In this document: piece after piece, positions 12,365 through 23,584 of the stretch
Layout of the letters: every line of letters starts with the position of its first letter
Numbering within the stretch: the stretch's first letter is position 1
Assembly (NCBI GenBank): GCA_039707465.1
Contig: CM077648.1
Location: forward strand, 20,708,119-20,772,118
Direction of reading: 5' to 3'
Length of the DNA stretch: 64,000 nucleotides
From: Rhabdophis nuchalis
Taxonomy: Eukaryota; Chordata; Lepidosauria; Squamata; Natricidae
Made by a program: the position numbers and the translations under genes
The notes under the pieces: generated by a model
What the model saw: only the letters and a program-made list of their open reading frames with translations
Database searches by the model: none
What the model was told of the DNA's origin: nothing

Positions 12365-12471
12365 CAGTGGTCTGCAAAGTTGGCCCTTTTAAGACTAGTG
12401 GACTTCAACTTCAACCATGCTGGCTGGGGAATTCTGGGAGTTGAAGTCCACCAGTCTTAAAAGAGCCAACT
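12365..12471. mobile_element. Palindromic hAT-like element
   Basis: It begins CAGTGGTCTGCAAAG. Inner arms GTTGGCCCTTTTAAGACTAG (about 12380-12410) and its inverted partner ending CTTAAAAGAGCCAAC (about 12441-12471) flank the AATTCTGGGAGTTGAAGTCC core also seen at 1-87. No coding capacity. Confidence 0.6.
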
Positions 12472-12528
12472 GGCTGATGTTATGCAACGCCAGGTCCATG
12501 GTCAACAAAGCCCCCCTGATTTGTTTCT
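12472..12528 (+). mobile_element. L2-like LINE, 57-bp endonuclease fragment
   Basis: The sequence translates LMLCNARSMVNKAPLI and matches the start of the endonuclease domain of the full element (28178 onward, LMFCNARSVVNKAPLI). Both ends are cut, which is unusual for a LINE insertion, so it was probably left by a rearrangement. Confidence 0.75.
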
Positions 12529-12584
12529 CAAAAAATGAGGCATGCAGAGGGTTTGGGAAGTCTGATGAGTGGGAAAACTTTTTT

Positions 12585-12639
12585 TTAAAAAAATTACCTC
12601 TTCAAAATCTTGGTGCGTCTTATACTCTGAAAAATACGG
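12585..12639. mobile_element. Right end of GAGTATAAG-family DNA element
   Basis: Reads CTTGGTGCGTCTTATACTCT then GAAAAATACGG and TA, the inverted partner of the left end at 56714. Only the terminus remains. Confidence 0.65.
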
Positions 12640-12641
12640 TA

Positions 12642-13174
12642 GTTGATTGTCTCTTTTGCATAGTTTATAGAGGTTGTTAATGCCTATGTGTCTATTGATG
12701 GCTGATTTGTCAGAGTGCCAGGTTCCTAGAAATCCCCTGGCATTTTTGGACTTGGCCTGGTGTAGATACATGGTCCTAGTCCAAAAATGTCAGGGAATTT
12801 CTAGTATTAATCCCAGTATAATATTTAAATTATCATTATGTAATTTAAAATATCTCTTTTCTTTTGGGAAGCAGTAGATAAATTCAGGAACATATTTTAA
12901 CAAAATAAAATAAAATAAACCCAGGATGCTAGAGTATTTACCAGCTCACTCTGTGAGCATCCAAAGCCGAGAGATTTGTTGCTACACAGATCATAAATTG
13001 CTTTCATTTCTCTATCTTCGCATCATCCTCCCCATTTGCAGAGAAACAATCTTAAAATTTAAAACAATCTTAAAAATCCTAAAATCTCAACAATGGTTTT
13101 CAAATTTAGGGAAATGACTCTTCTTCTCCAGTCGTCTTTTGCTTAATACTCTTTTTATCTTGCTAAGTTCTATT
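12642..13174. other. Unassigned A+T-rich DNA
   Basis: No gene seen. At 12715-12800 a short inverted duplication (AAATCCCCTGGCATTTTTGG and a related AAAAATGTCAGGGAATT) suggests another unrecognised inverted-repeat element. Confidence 0.35.
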
Positions 13175-13525
13175 TATCTATCTGTCATCTATCTATCTAT
13201 ATAAATACTTGTGTCACAACACCCCGGTAAGCCCCAATTAAAGGAGCAACCATACTGCTTTCCTTTTCTGCCTTTCGGCTCATCACCAGAGACCGTCTAG
13301 ACAGAAAGCTATTGGTTTCGTTGTGCCTTTTTTTTTTTACATGTGTGTTAGGTTTTTTGAGCTGATAAATAAACAAACAAGGGAGACTAGGATAGATCTA
13401 TTTCGAGCTATTTAGCTCTCATCAGCTAGCCATACCCTTACTGGGATTCGAACCAGGGAAGTATTACATGTGAAGCAGTTGTAATTGCCACTAGACCACT
13501 GGTTCTATCCTGATCAGCTGAGACA
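13175..13525 (-). mobile_element. tRNA-derived SINE with clear A and B boxes and ATAG tail
   Basis: On the minus strand a tRNA-like head carries an A box TGGTCTAGTGGC (13487-13498) and a perfect B box GGTTCGAATCCC (13443-13454) at tRNA-like spacing. About 230 bp of tRNA-unrelated body follow, then (ATAG)n at 13175-13203. A partial plus-strand relative with AATCCCAGTAAGGGTATGG lies at 13553-13605. The ATAG tail suggests mobilisation by a LINE with a similar tail (inference). It is not a tRNA gene, because the head continues into the SINE body. Confidence 0.75.
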
Positions 13526-13757
13526 GGGGGAATAAGTATATGTGTGTGTCACAATTGAATCCCAGTAAGGGTATGGCTATATACCCAGTAAGGGTATTTA
13601 TTTATTTATTTATTCCCGGCCACGCATTGCTATGGCCCAGTCTGGTTAAATGGCCAACCAATCTATGTATAGATCTATACCTGCACACACAAACATGTAC
13701 ACACAACCACTGTATAACCCCCAACCTACCTACCTACTGTATTTCTCCCTCTATCCC

Positions 13758-13811
13758 TCTACCTACCTACCTACCTACCTACCTACCTACCTACCTACCT
13801 ACCTACCTACC
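13758..13811. repeat. (ACCT)n microsatellite
   Basis: About 13 units of ACCT/CTAC. Confidence 0.95.
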
Positions 13812-14261
13812 GCATTTCTCCCTCCTTCTCTCTATCTCTATGGACAGAGTGTTTTATGTCATAAAGGATGACATAATACCTGTGGCCCACTGCTCTCTCT
13901 GTATCCATCTACCTACCTTTTAAACAATTTTTTACACTTCCATTGCATGTACCTGGCACAGGTGGGACATCTACACAATCTATATATATATCATTGGTGC
14001 TGTATTTGAAAGGAACGTTGTGTGAAAATGTGGAAGTGATCGGTGCAGTACTTTCGGAGATTAGCAGTTTTGAACAAACTCTTGTTACATTTTTATTTAT
14101 ATAAGATAAAGATAATAATATATATAAGATATATATATATTGCAATTAACAAGTGTGATGAACAACTGACAATAATGGAGATCAGTGAGAGTCATATGAA
14201 TTTAAAACTCCTTCCAAAAGTTTCAAGATTATGAGATGTCTAAAAACACAATGATAATTTT

Positions 14262-14710
14262 ATCTATTCGCGACCGCCTCCTGCCCGATACATCCCTTCG
14301 ACCAATCCGCTCCCACAGAGAGGGCCTTCTCAGGGTACCATCGGCCGGGCAATGCCGGTTGGCAGTGCCCAGGGGAAGAGCCTTCTCTGTGGCAGGCCCT
14401 GCCCTCTGGAACGACCTACCCCCCGATTTACGCACCATCGTGGATCTCCGCCTTTTCCGCCAACGTCTTAAAACTCATTTATTTCATCTAGCCAGCCTAG
14501 CATAATCCCCCGTTCTGACTCTTATAGGGATAATTTTATAGGGATAATTTTTAAATTTTAGAGTTTTATCAATTTTAGCACAGGGAATATTTAATTGGTT
14601 TTTAACAATTTTGTATTTTTGTATGTTTTTAATGATGCCTGTGCGCCGCCCTGGGTCCTTTTTTAGGAGAAGGGCGGGGTATAAATTTAATAAAATAAAA
14701 ATAAATAAAT
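14262..14710 (+). mobile_element. L2-like LINE 3' copy, AAATA-tail subfamily
   Basis: The C-terminal frame ([20 protein letters not shown] to [18 protein letters not shown] and LKTHLFHLASLA) is open at 14236-14505. The 3' UTR has CGCCGCCCTGGGTCC / GGAGAAGGGCGGGGTATAAAT and an (AAAT)n-like tail rather than (ATT)n. 5'-truncated. Confidence 0.85.
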
Positions 14711-16438
14711 CTCTGATCTCAGATTCAACCTATCTAGTAAACAAGACAGAGAGAGAGAGAGAGAGAATTTATCTGATACTGTCAAATACTGTGCTAATAT
14801 ATTTGACTCTTCTCTTGTCTACATGGGCTCAGGAGCAATAACCTCCATTTGTCCACTTAAAAAAAAAATCTGGTTCCATTTTATTCCATATTTCAGATAT
14901 ATTTCCCCAAAATATCACACACACACATGCTCCCAAAAAGTCCATAAAGATGTGTGTGCAATAGAGTCCTTTCTGTATGCATTTTATCTCAGTGGGTGCA
15001 TATCAAAAAATATTTTGACATGGTTTTTAGAGCTGAAAACTGCAGTGCAAAAGTCTGGAGAACTGTCACATCCAAAAGATAAAAACAGGCAGCTTGACAC
15101 ATTAATTCAGAAAGTGCAGACTAAGTCAGTTTCTATGCAATTCAGAGAGATTAATTGCCACAAGTGTCCCTAGTTAGAAACTCATAGTTCTACAATGATG
15201 GAGGAATGACATTTACAGAATTTAAAGATCAGATTTCTACTTCGGAATATATGCAAGAGATGAACATCATGAAAGAGTTTAAATTTATGAGTCTATTAAG
15301 GCATAATAAAGAATCAAGTGATTCACATTGTGTACAACAAGATGCTGCATTTATTATTTAGACAGCTAAAAGTATTCCAGATTTGGATGTTTTCTACTAA
15401 TTCTTTCTGATTTCTTTAGAAGTATCAGTGGAGCCCAATTATTTTGGCTTAAATGAAAGTTTGTAATTATGGGCTGATTAAGTTGTGAAAAGTACTGATT
15501 TAACCTATTGTTTTATTAAGCAAAGTTGTTCTTTCTTTCCTTATTAAAATAATTTCATATTTAATCACTCCTGGTGTATGAAATTATTACTGTTAAAAGA
15601 AAATTTGCATAATGGTTCCAAAAACTTAATAGCTATAATAATTTTAATCTACCATTATGGGGTGTTTATAATATATATTGAACTGAACTGTTTTTGGTAA
15701 ATGGATTATTAAAACCAATCTCTTTAGCATAGAAGTAATAAAAAATATTTGAATATGTTCTTTGTTTTTCCAAGTGCAAAACAGTGTGTCTTTTGTTGAA
15801 TAACTGCTTGCTTTTAACAAATTATTCACTTGATTAAGCAAAAATCCTTGATTAAATTAATTGAACATTCTACCACATGTTCAATACCTCAATATCAGGA
15901 ATGGTTTAAAAACTGAAGGACATCATAAGTAACACCATTCACTGATATACACAGTTAAACAAAACTTCTGTTTATCTATGCAAGTGTGCACTTCATTTCT
16001 ATCCTGTTTTTTTAATCATCGATTAAAATTTGTTTTGCTGACGGATCGTTTGTTATGGCTGAGGCCTCAGAACTGTATTGCCTTTCACAGAAATGCCCCA
16101 CTGAGTTAAATATATTCTAGTTATGAATCCACGGCGGGGGGAAAAATCTCATTGGAATGCAAATAAACCAAGATGATAATCTTTAAAGTGTTTTTAATAC
16201 AATAAAAGAAATCCTCGCAGGTAACATTGGAAACACAGCTCTGCTCTCACCAACTGAAAAATCTGCCTCATTTAGAATCCGTTGTTTAAACAAATCCTCT
16301 GAGTGACTCAGACCGTAGATAATATGGCTGAGAGAACAAGTAATCTTGTTAATGTATCTTTAAGTTAACACATCCATTCTGTGTTGGTTTTTTTTTTAAA
16401 AAACTCTTTCTGGTGGTGACGTCATTATTTTTCCTTAG
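14711..16438. other. Unassigned A+T-rich DNA
   Basis: Contains a short (GA)n run at about 14745-14766. No gene or nameable repeat; a frame at 14823-15173 lacks any domain. Confidence 0.4.
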
Positions 16439-16446
16439 GGCCAGAC

Positions 16447-16769
16447 CAGTGGTGGGAATCAACATTTTTTACTACAGGTTCTGTGTGCGTGGCTTGATGG
16501 GCGTGGCATGGCTTGGTGAGCATGGCTTGGTGGGCGTGGCTTAGTGGGCATGGCAGCAGAAGGATACTATAAAATCTCAATTCCCTCCACACTCCAGGGG
16601 AAGGATACTACAAAATCCCCATTTCCTCCTGATCAGCTGGGACTCAGGAGGCAGAGAATAGATAGGGGCGGGGCCAGTTAGAGGTAGTATTTACCGGTTC
16701 CCCGAACTACTCAAAATTTCCGCTACCGGTTCCCCAGAACGGGACAGAACCTGCTGAATACCACCTCTG
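16447..16769. mobile_element. hAT-type element (CAGTGGTGGGAATCA family)
   Basis: Starts CAGTGGTGGGAATCA and ends GAATACCACCTCTG. Flanks GGCCAGAC and GGCAAGGC agree at 6 of 8 positions, a decayed 8-bp target duplication. Near the right end are the CCGAACTACTCAAAATTTCC units that were amplified in the copy at 7118-7717. No coding capacity. Confidence 0.75.
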
Positions 16770-16996
16770 GGCAAGGCAGTCCACTAATTTGGCAAGATCA
16801 ATCATATTGTTAATGCTTAATATTTTTGTTCCTATATTTATTTAAAACATTTATATAGCCATCCATCTTCTAACCAACTCTGGCTATATGCAGAGCTACC
16901 AATTAAAAGACAGAATGGCTGTGCTTTACAAAAGGGCTGCTGGTATACGAACAACATTAGAAGCAAGACACAAAAACAAGTAAAGATTGTACATAC

Positions 16997-17166
16997 CAGT
17001 GGTGGGTTTCTGCAGGCTCGCACCTACTCGCGAGAACCGGTTGGTGAAATTTAGAGAACCGGTGAGAGGGGGTTCCACCGGCGTACCTGGAAGTAAATCT
17101 GGCCCGCCGCTGCCAGTGACCCAATGGAAAGGAAAGGAAGGAAGGAAGGAAGGAAGGAAGGAAGGA

Positions 17167-17218
<52 letters not shown>

Positions 17219-17394
17219 ATTTATCATCACAATTGAGTCCAAAATTTTGGTTGCTAAGCAAGAGCATTGTTAAATGAGTTTCACCACATTTTAAAAGGTG
17301 GCCACTCCCACCCTGTCACATGACTGCCAAGCCACGCCCACAAAATAGGCCACACCTACAGAGTAGGTTCTAAAAAATTTGAAACCCACCACTG
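16997..17394. mobile_element. hAT-type element with perfect 8-bp TSD and GAAA array
   Basis: Terminal inverted repeats CAGTGGTGGGTTTC and GAAACCCACCACTG are perfect over 14 bp. GTACATAC is duplicated exactly at 16989-16996 and 17395-17402, the 8-bp signature of hAT insertion. The interior contains GAGAACCGGTTGGTGAAAT, a (GGAA)n(GAAA)n run at about 17127-17219 and a piece resembling the CTTACGACC family. Frames on both strands are repeat translations. Confidence 0.9.
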
Positions 17395-17402
17395 GTACAT
17401 AC

Positions 17403-18159
17403 ATATCAAAGTTTTAAAAAACCCAATATTGTGCTGGTTATCTTGTCAATCGCATCTCATAAGCATTAATCTTATAAACTTATGTGATCAACGCAGTGTA
17501 GCACACTCTGAGCACACCTTTATATTAACTCCCACCAAAATGTAGCAAGGAGCATGCTTAGCACAGTATCTTTGCAACTGATTAGCCAATTGTAGTTGGG
17601 TAATGCAAGATGATACTTGCATGGGGACCGCTGGCAAGATAGTATACATACATGCACATGCTCACAGATAGCCTTTGAAACACCTACATGAGCCTATTTA
17701 TGAACATGACACCTGCCATGCTCCAACATATAATCTTTATATACTGCTGTTGCTCTCTAGCCCCATCTAGTGGCTGGAGGGACAAGCACCAATTATATTG
17801 TTTTGAAACTGACCTAACTGACCCATTATCCATCAGCCCTTACTCTCAAAACACGCGCAAGCTGGGAAGCCAGACTCCATTCTCCTTTAGCATTTGGAGG
17901 AGTCAGAAGCACAAAAAAAATTCCATCTGAATCTGTGACACATGTTCATCAAATGACAAATTCACATCCTACACAAAGAGCATCAGTAGTGAGATTTAGA
18001 GTGCTTCTATTTATTAATTGTTACATTAAGCAGTAACTCAATACTGTCTATCTCATATCTGGTTCTCATTGTTTGTATTCCTATTTTCCCCAGTTTTACC
18101 ATATCCTGTTCTTTCAATAAGGCATCCAGATCTACGCACACGGTCTGTTTTATTGGGGG
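17403..18159. other. Unassigned A+T-rich DNA
   Basis: No gene or nameable repeat seen. Confidence 0.4.
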
Positions 18160-18167
18160 GCTTAGCT

Positions 18168-18738
18168 CAGAGATGATATTCAGCTGGTTCAGACCAGTTC
18201 GCCTGAACCAGTAGTGGAAATCGCAGATGGGTCCACCCAGCCAACCTGGCTCTATGCCCATGATGGCGAACCTATGGCATGCATGCCACAGGTGGTACGC
18301 AGAGCCCTCTCTACGGGAATGCAAGCAGTCACCCCAGCTCAGTTCCATTGTGCATGCGCGCGTACCTCCCGCTGGTCAGCTGATTTTTGGGTCTCTGACA
18401 CGAATGCATGTGGGGTGAGGAGGATGCAGGAGGTGCATATGCATGCACAGGCATGGGGTGCTCATGCGGGAGTTGTGTGTGCATGTGTAGGGGTGGGGTA
18501 CACAAGGGGGTGCATTCACATTGCATTATGGGAGTGTGCATGTACTTTCGGCACTCGGTGCCAAAAAGGTTAGCCATCCCTGCTCTATGCCATCCTATTT
18601 AGGCACATTTTAAGCCGGGTGCATGTATGCAAGCTGCACGCGTGATCAAAGGCATGTGCAGAAGACGGAGCACATGTGTGGATGCTTACACACTCATATC
18701 TGCGAACTGGTAGGGAAAGTAAGTGAATACCACCCCTG
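18168..18738. mobile_element. hAT-type element (ACCGGTAGT family), split by a second hAT
   Basis: Starts CAGAGATGATATTCAGC and ends GAATACCACCCCTG. Flanks GCTTAGCT (18160-18167) and GTTTAGCT (18739-18746) match at 7 of 8 positions. The inner element at 18258-18582 interrupts it. Confidence 0.7.
18258..18582. mobile_element. hAT-type element (GATGGCGAACC family) nested in a hAT
   Basis: Left end CCATGATGGCGAACC and right end GGTTAGCCATCCCTG are inverted repeats. CTCTATGC is duplicated exactly at 18250-18257 and 18583-18590. The interior is a CpG/TG-rich stretch without coding capacity. Relatives: 61982-62250 and 38492-38605. Confidence 0.85.
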
Positions 18739-18746
18739 GTTTAGCT

Positions 18747-20072
18747 GCATGTTGAGCTGCACACAGACTAACAAGTAGTGAGGACAGAGCAACACCCTTA
18801 AAATTTGAAATGCACTAGTCAATCTTTTTGCTGGGTAAAGCAACTTTAGATTGCTTTTACCACAAACAGTGTAATGTTGTGTTTATTCAGCCATCCTCCA
18901 CATTACTAAATTTCCTCCCCTTTTAAGAAACCCATGAGTTGCTAGTAAATGAAAGCCAACTCTTTTGTGCTTCGATCAATCTTACACAGAACTACTAAGG
19001 TATCTGTTCATTATCTGCTGTTCACACTTTATTAATGAAGCTACCCATCACCCCTTAGCCGCAGGCTCTTAATTTATTCCCAGAATGCCTCTGCTTGCTA
19101 CAGCACTCTCAGAAACAGCTTTTCTTGCAGAATCAGCTGTTTAACCAGGTCTTAGTTTCATGGGTCAATTAAATACCAAATACAGTTATTTCACAGTAGT
19201 GGATATTATAATATATAGATTCTCTCTTAAAGCTATGGCAATCTTTAAGATAGTTTTCTAAGGAAGAGACTCTTCATGTGACACCTCTCAGGGAGTCAAG
19301 CAAAGACGACAATAGACTGACTCTATTTTGTGGTAGCTATTCCTTATTTCAACATGTGATAATATAAGAAAGGGAAGTTCACAGCATCTCCTCTTTTGAT
19401 CATTATGTCGGGGTGCTGTACAGTCTAACTCTGCTCCCACAATTATCCTTATGAACTTTTTCCTCTGCTTACTCTAAAAGTCATGTGGCTGAATAGCTTA
19501 AAAAGGTAAAATGCTGCAAGATATCATATCTTTTTTCCTACAGGAAAAATACATGCATCAAACTACTGGGTTTTAGAAGTCTCTTTCTTTCTTTCTATTT
19601 TTCTCTTTCTCTTTCTTTCTGGCTGGAAAGGAATTTTTTCTAGTCAGGCCAACTAATAGCCCCACAAAATATAGTTTGAATCACATAACCAGAAGCTTCT
19701 CTGGCAACCCACACAGGCCTTTATTTATTAGCAGAATTAAATTGTGCAGCCTCTTGGCTAAAGTAGGTTGCCCTTTGCTCTTCTTGGGAAATCTGAGCTT
19801 CCTACTTTATGATAACTGGACTCTGTGCAATTGGAAGCATGTTATTTTGGACTGTTGCTTTTCCTTAGTACATGTATCATAAAATCATGTCAATAGGAAC
19901 TGATAAGGATTTTTATGCTTTTTGCTTTCTTTTTTTCTGAATATGAAATGATTTTTGTTTAATTTGTATGAAATAGGCAATATTGAAATAATAACTGAGT
20001 ATGCCTTATTATGCATAGGTACACATACAAACACACATGCAAGATTACAAATTTGAGTCCTACAAAAGATAG
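18747..20072. other. Unassigned A+T-rich DNA with a CTTT run
   Basis: Contains an imperfect (CTTT)n tract at about 19577-19621. No gene seen. Confidence 0.4.
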
Positions 20073-20310
20073 CAATAGCACTTAGGTTTATGTACCACTT
20101 CAGAGTGCTTTACCCTCTCTAAGCAGTTTACAGAGTCAGCAATTTGGCCCCCAACAATCTGGGTCATCATTTTACCCACCTTGGAAGGATGGAAGGCTAA
20201 GTCAACCTGGAGCCTGGGGAGACTTGAACTGCCAAATTGCTGGCAGCCGACAGTCAGCAGAAGTAGCCTGCATTACTGCATTCTAACCACTCTGCCACCA
20301 CGGCTCTAGA
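20073..20310 (-). mobile_element. tRNA-derived SINE (GCTATT-tail family)
   Basis: Full-length minus-strand copy: from AGCAATAGCACTTAGG (3' end) through CAACAATCTGGGTCATC and GGATGGAAGGCTAAGTC to the head TGCCACCACGGC. Confidence 0.8.
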
Positions 20311-20336
20311 TTCTAGTTTTATACTAGTACCTCTTT

Positions 20337-20736
20337 ACAAAGCCTTAGTAAGACCACACTTGGAATACTGCATCCAGTTCTGGTTACCAAAATTTATTAC
20401 CAAAAATTATTATGAGTCCGGTCTCATAACTAAAACTGGACTAAACCGGACTAAAACATATAAAGAAGGGTTATAGAAATTGGGTATGTCTAATATAATG
20501 AAAAGAAAGACCAGGGAAAACATGATAGCACTCTTCCAATATTTGAGGAGCCCCTAGAAAGTTGAGGGGGGTCAAATTATTTTCCAAAGCATCAAAAGGC
20601 AAGGCAAGAAACAACCATTGAAAGCTAACCAAGGAGAGAAGCAATCCTAACTAAGGAGAATTTCCTAATGATGGGAGCAATCAACCAATGGAATAGCTTG
20701 CCTTCAGAAGTCGTAGGTGTTCCACCACTGGAGACA
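20337..20736 (+). mobile_element. CR1-group LINE, C-terminal remnant
   Basis: Frames in pieces read [14 protein letters not shown], then VKLFSKASKGKAR and a segment like INQWNSLPSEVVGVPPLE, the usual end of CR1 reverse transcriptase (HLEYCVQFW...NSLP.EVV...LE.FK). Stops and shifts make it a dead copy. It passes directly into the pentanucleotide array. Confidence 0.7.
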
Positions 20737-20737
20737 T

Positions 20738-20905
20738 TCTATTCTATTCTATTCTATTCTATTCTATTCTATTCTATTCTATTCTATCCCATCCCATCCC
20801 ATCCATCCCACACCCCACCCCACCCCACCCCACCCCACTCCACTCCATTCCATTCCATTCCATTCTATTCTATTCTATTCTATTCTATTCTATTCTATTC
20901 TAATT
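20738..20905. repeat. (ATTCT)n pentanucleotide array with graded variant core
   Basis: Outer blocks of ATTCT surround inner blocks of ATCCC, CACCC, CTCCA and CCATT. Pentanucleotide tails of this kind are known behind snake CR1/L3-type LINEs. Confidence 0.9.
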
Positions 20906-21187
20906 AACATACTTTTTTGGCCAATAGAATGTATTTAAAGAAACATATCCCATAACGTGAAACGGATAAGAGAATCAAAGAAGCATCTGGAAGTTTTAAG
21001 TCACCTCAAATATTTAAAAGCTGATGTTATTTGCAGGAGAGTCTTTAAATAGAAGATCTTAGATACTAAGTTGAACAAGTTTATTTGATACATTTTCCAA
21101 CTTGGGTAAAATGGCTTACTGCCTTCTTTCATAAACACATAAATGTCTTTCTTTTTAATGTTAATACTGTAAACAACTAAGACCTCA

Positions 21188-21357
21188 CTTGCGCCCGAAC
21201 CAGTTCTATGCTTGGTGGCGCCATCTAGATTTTCTGTTCTGCACATGCGCAGAACAATCTTCATTGAAAAAGTGTATTTTCCCCCCTTTTCTAATGTTGT
21301 GTGCATGCGCAGACCTTTTACCGAACCGGTAGTAATATTGGCAGGAACCCACCTCTG
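21188..21357. mobile_element. hAT-type element (ACCGGTAGT family), partial
   Basis: The right part is intact (CCGAACCGGTAGTAATATTG, then GGAACCCACCTCTG). It carries TTCTGTTCTGCACATGCGCA as in 45361-45400. The left end is missing. Confidence 0.6.
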
Positions 21358-22129
21358 CTGCAGTGGAATATTGCAGTTTTAACCAAAGAAAAGTATACAT
21401 TGACTTTTAAAACTTACCAGGAAGCCAACCCTATCCCTAACCATGGCTTCATATAGCTCTTTTAGAAATATATCTACTTGGTCTTAACATGGGAAGCACA
21501 CACTTCCAAAGCTGATAGGAAAGAGTTCCACTAAACATAGAAAAAAACATTCTAAACTAATCCTAACTTTTCTGTACAGACTGAAATATAAGGGGAATAA
21601 AAGATTTAGTATGAGTTAGTTATATTCTGAAATTTATAGCATTGCCAAATAGATCTGTTTATTTTTAATGCATCTCTGTTGTTGGTTTTTTTTTTTGTAT
21701 GCGGTTTTACCCATTTGTTATAACCTGCTCAGAGTCACCTTCGGTGATATGGGCAGTTATATAAAGTAATTTTGACCTATATCTATCTCTGTATCTATCT
21801 CTCCATTCTGATTTCTTTAGTTCTGTTCTAAACTAATTCTAAATTAAACAGGATTAGTTTTAAGGTAGACTTTATTGGTTATTATTATTTGATGGTATCT
21901 ACAGTATTTCTATATTAGCTGCAGTGAAGTGACATGTTAAGATTAGGCTTCCATGAAATTTATGGTCTAATTGCTTGTGAAAAAGAGCTTTAGTGTGGTT
22001 TAGATTTAGCTTTCCCCATTCTTACAGATGTCCGCTGTATAGCTTTCTGAAAAGATGCACTTTGGGGACTATGGATCTTTTCACACATAAATCTGAGAGG
22101 TTTTCCCAAGTGTCTTTGGCTTGATCTAG
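21358..22129. other. Unassigned DNA with an old LINE 3' end
   Basis: At about 21693-21772 TAACCTGCTCAGAGTCACCT and GGGCAGTTATATAAAG look like an old L2-type 3' end. Nothing else recognised. Confidence 0.35.
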
Positions 22130-22960
22130 AGCTGACACTCACAATAAATTTCACAATAGAACTCAATGAACCCTAACCCCATATCCAACTTATCCTTACA
22201 ACAATAGAAATATATATGCTCAAGGTTACCCCAGGAAGCAAATCCCCACAGTAGCATAAATTTAAGACTACCGTTAAACACAACAATTCACCCTGAAATG
22301 AACACTCACAATAAATTTCACAATATAACATAGAAAGATCCAGTGTTCACTATTGTTTCGCTGAGATGTTAGGATATATATTTGACCTACAGTAAGTATT
22401 ACCCAGGGACACAATCCTCACCATTTCCCAATCCTAAAATTACACCTACCCATCAATAGGTATAATGTTATAGTTAATTATGCAGATTTTCAGAATTATG
22501 GCCTAACTGAAGCCATAATTTCACTGGAATGACAATAGAAATAAATATCCTAAACATTACCTAAAGACACATACCTCCCTCAATATCAACCAGAGTATTT
22601 CTATGCATTTTAACTCACTCTAAAAATAACAGGAACAATATATTTCAACTTTAACCTCAAGGTACCCAACAACACAGTTCTCACTGCAACATAAATCTAG
22701 CCAAGGAAAAGCTTGGTACAAAGCTAGCCCTAATGCTAAATTCAACAGAGTCATCAGGGGAATCCAACCTTACATGTAACAGAAGTAGAAATATTTACTA
22801 TAAATGTTACACTGTTGCAAGCTGTATTGACTATAACATACATGTAAGACTACAACTAACTCTTAAAAATTCATGCTAAATCTAACCTTCTCACTAAATT
22901 TTACATAGAACCCCTAAGGCTACCTAACCATGTGTCTTATTTTACCCTAACACCAAGAGA
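22130..22960. repeat. Decayed tandem repeat
   Basis: Related blocks recur: CTCACAATAAATTTCACAAT at about 22138 and 22306 (168 bp apart), and CTCAAGGTTACCCCAGG at about 22220 resembles CTCAAGGTACCCAACAAC at about 22657, with weaker relatives near 22390, 22548, 22798 and 22915. Spacing is uneven (about 110-170 bp). It looks like an old satellite-like array. Confidence 0.4.
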
Positions 22961-23064
22961 TTTCTATCAACAAACTTCTTCCTAGAATTATTCCTGCGCT
23001 ATGGCAGAGTCCACTTGTTAGACTTCCTACCCACATTTTATCTATGATTGGCATGATTCCCAGT

Positions 23065-23203
23065 CAGAGTTGGGTTGCAAATCCCAGAGCTACCGGTTCA
23101 CTCGTGAGTGATGTTTCTGTATCTGGGCGGGTGACCAGAGCCTCCTACCGCCGCCACTACTGGTTCGCCCAATCCAGGCCAAACCAGGAGCAATCCACCT
23201 CTG
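23065..23203. mobile_element. hAT-type element (ACCGGTAGT family), short
   Basis: Starts CAGAGTTGGGTTGC and ends GCAATCCACCTCTG. Flanks TTCCCAGT and CTCCTAGT agree at 6 of 8 positions. Confidence 0.65.
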
Positions 23204-23584
23204 CTCCTAGTCAATGTTGGATGATGTTGTTCATAGTGTGGTTGAATTGCGTTAGTCTAATAATTTCCACCAACAAACTACTGTAACATAATCACAATAT
23301 TCCTACTGGACATAAATCTTATTTTAAAGATAGCATTTTCTACTTTCATGATTGTATAGTGATAATGTCAGGCTTAATCATCATGCCTCTACCATGTCCC
23401 TGAAGCAGTGGCCCCTTCTCATGACCAAGAAACATGAACCATGAGACATAAGAGGCAAGGATGAGTCCAAATTTCTATAATAGCCATTGCAGATAATGAT
23501 TGCTATAGAGAAGTCATATATCTGTAGTTAGGTGGCAGCTGATTTTATCAAATATTCTGCATTCAGACTCATCTACACTGCTCA
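23204..23584. other. Unassigned A+T-rich DNA
   Basis: No gene or nameable repeat seen. Confidence 0.35.

Noticed and set aside
13430..13510. Possible tRNA gene on the minus strand
   Set aside because: A and B boxes are good, but the sequence runs on into a 230-bp SINE body with an ATAG tail, and a clear acceptor stem is not visible.
18214..18577. Open frames of 63-119 codons on both strands
   Set aside because: They fall inside a non-coding hAT element with TG/CA-rich sequence.
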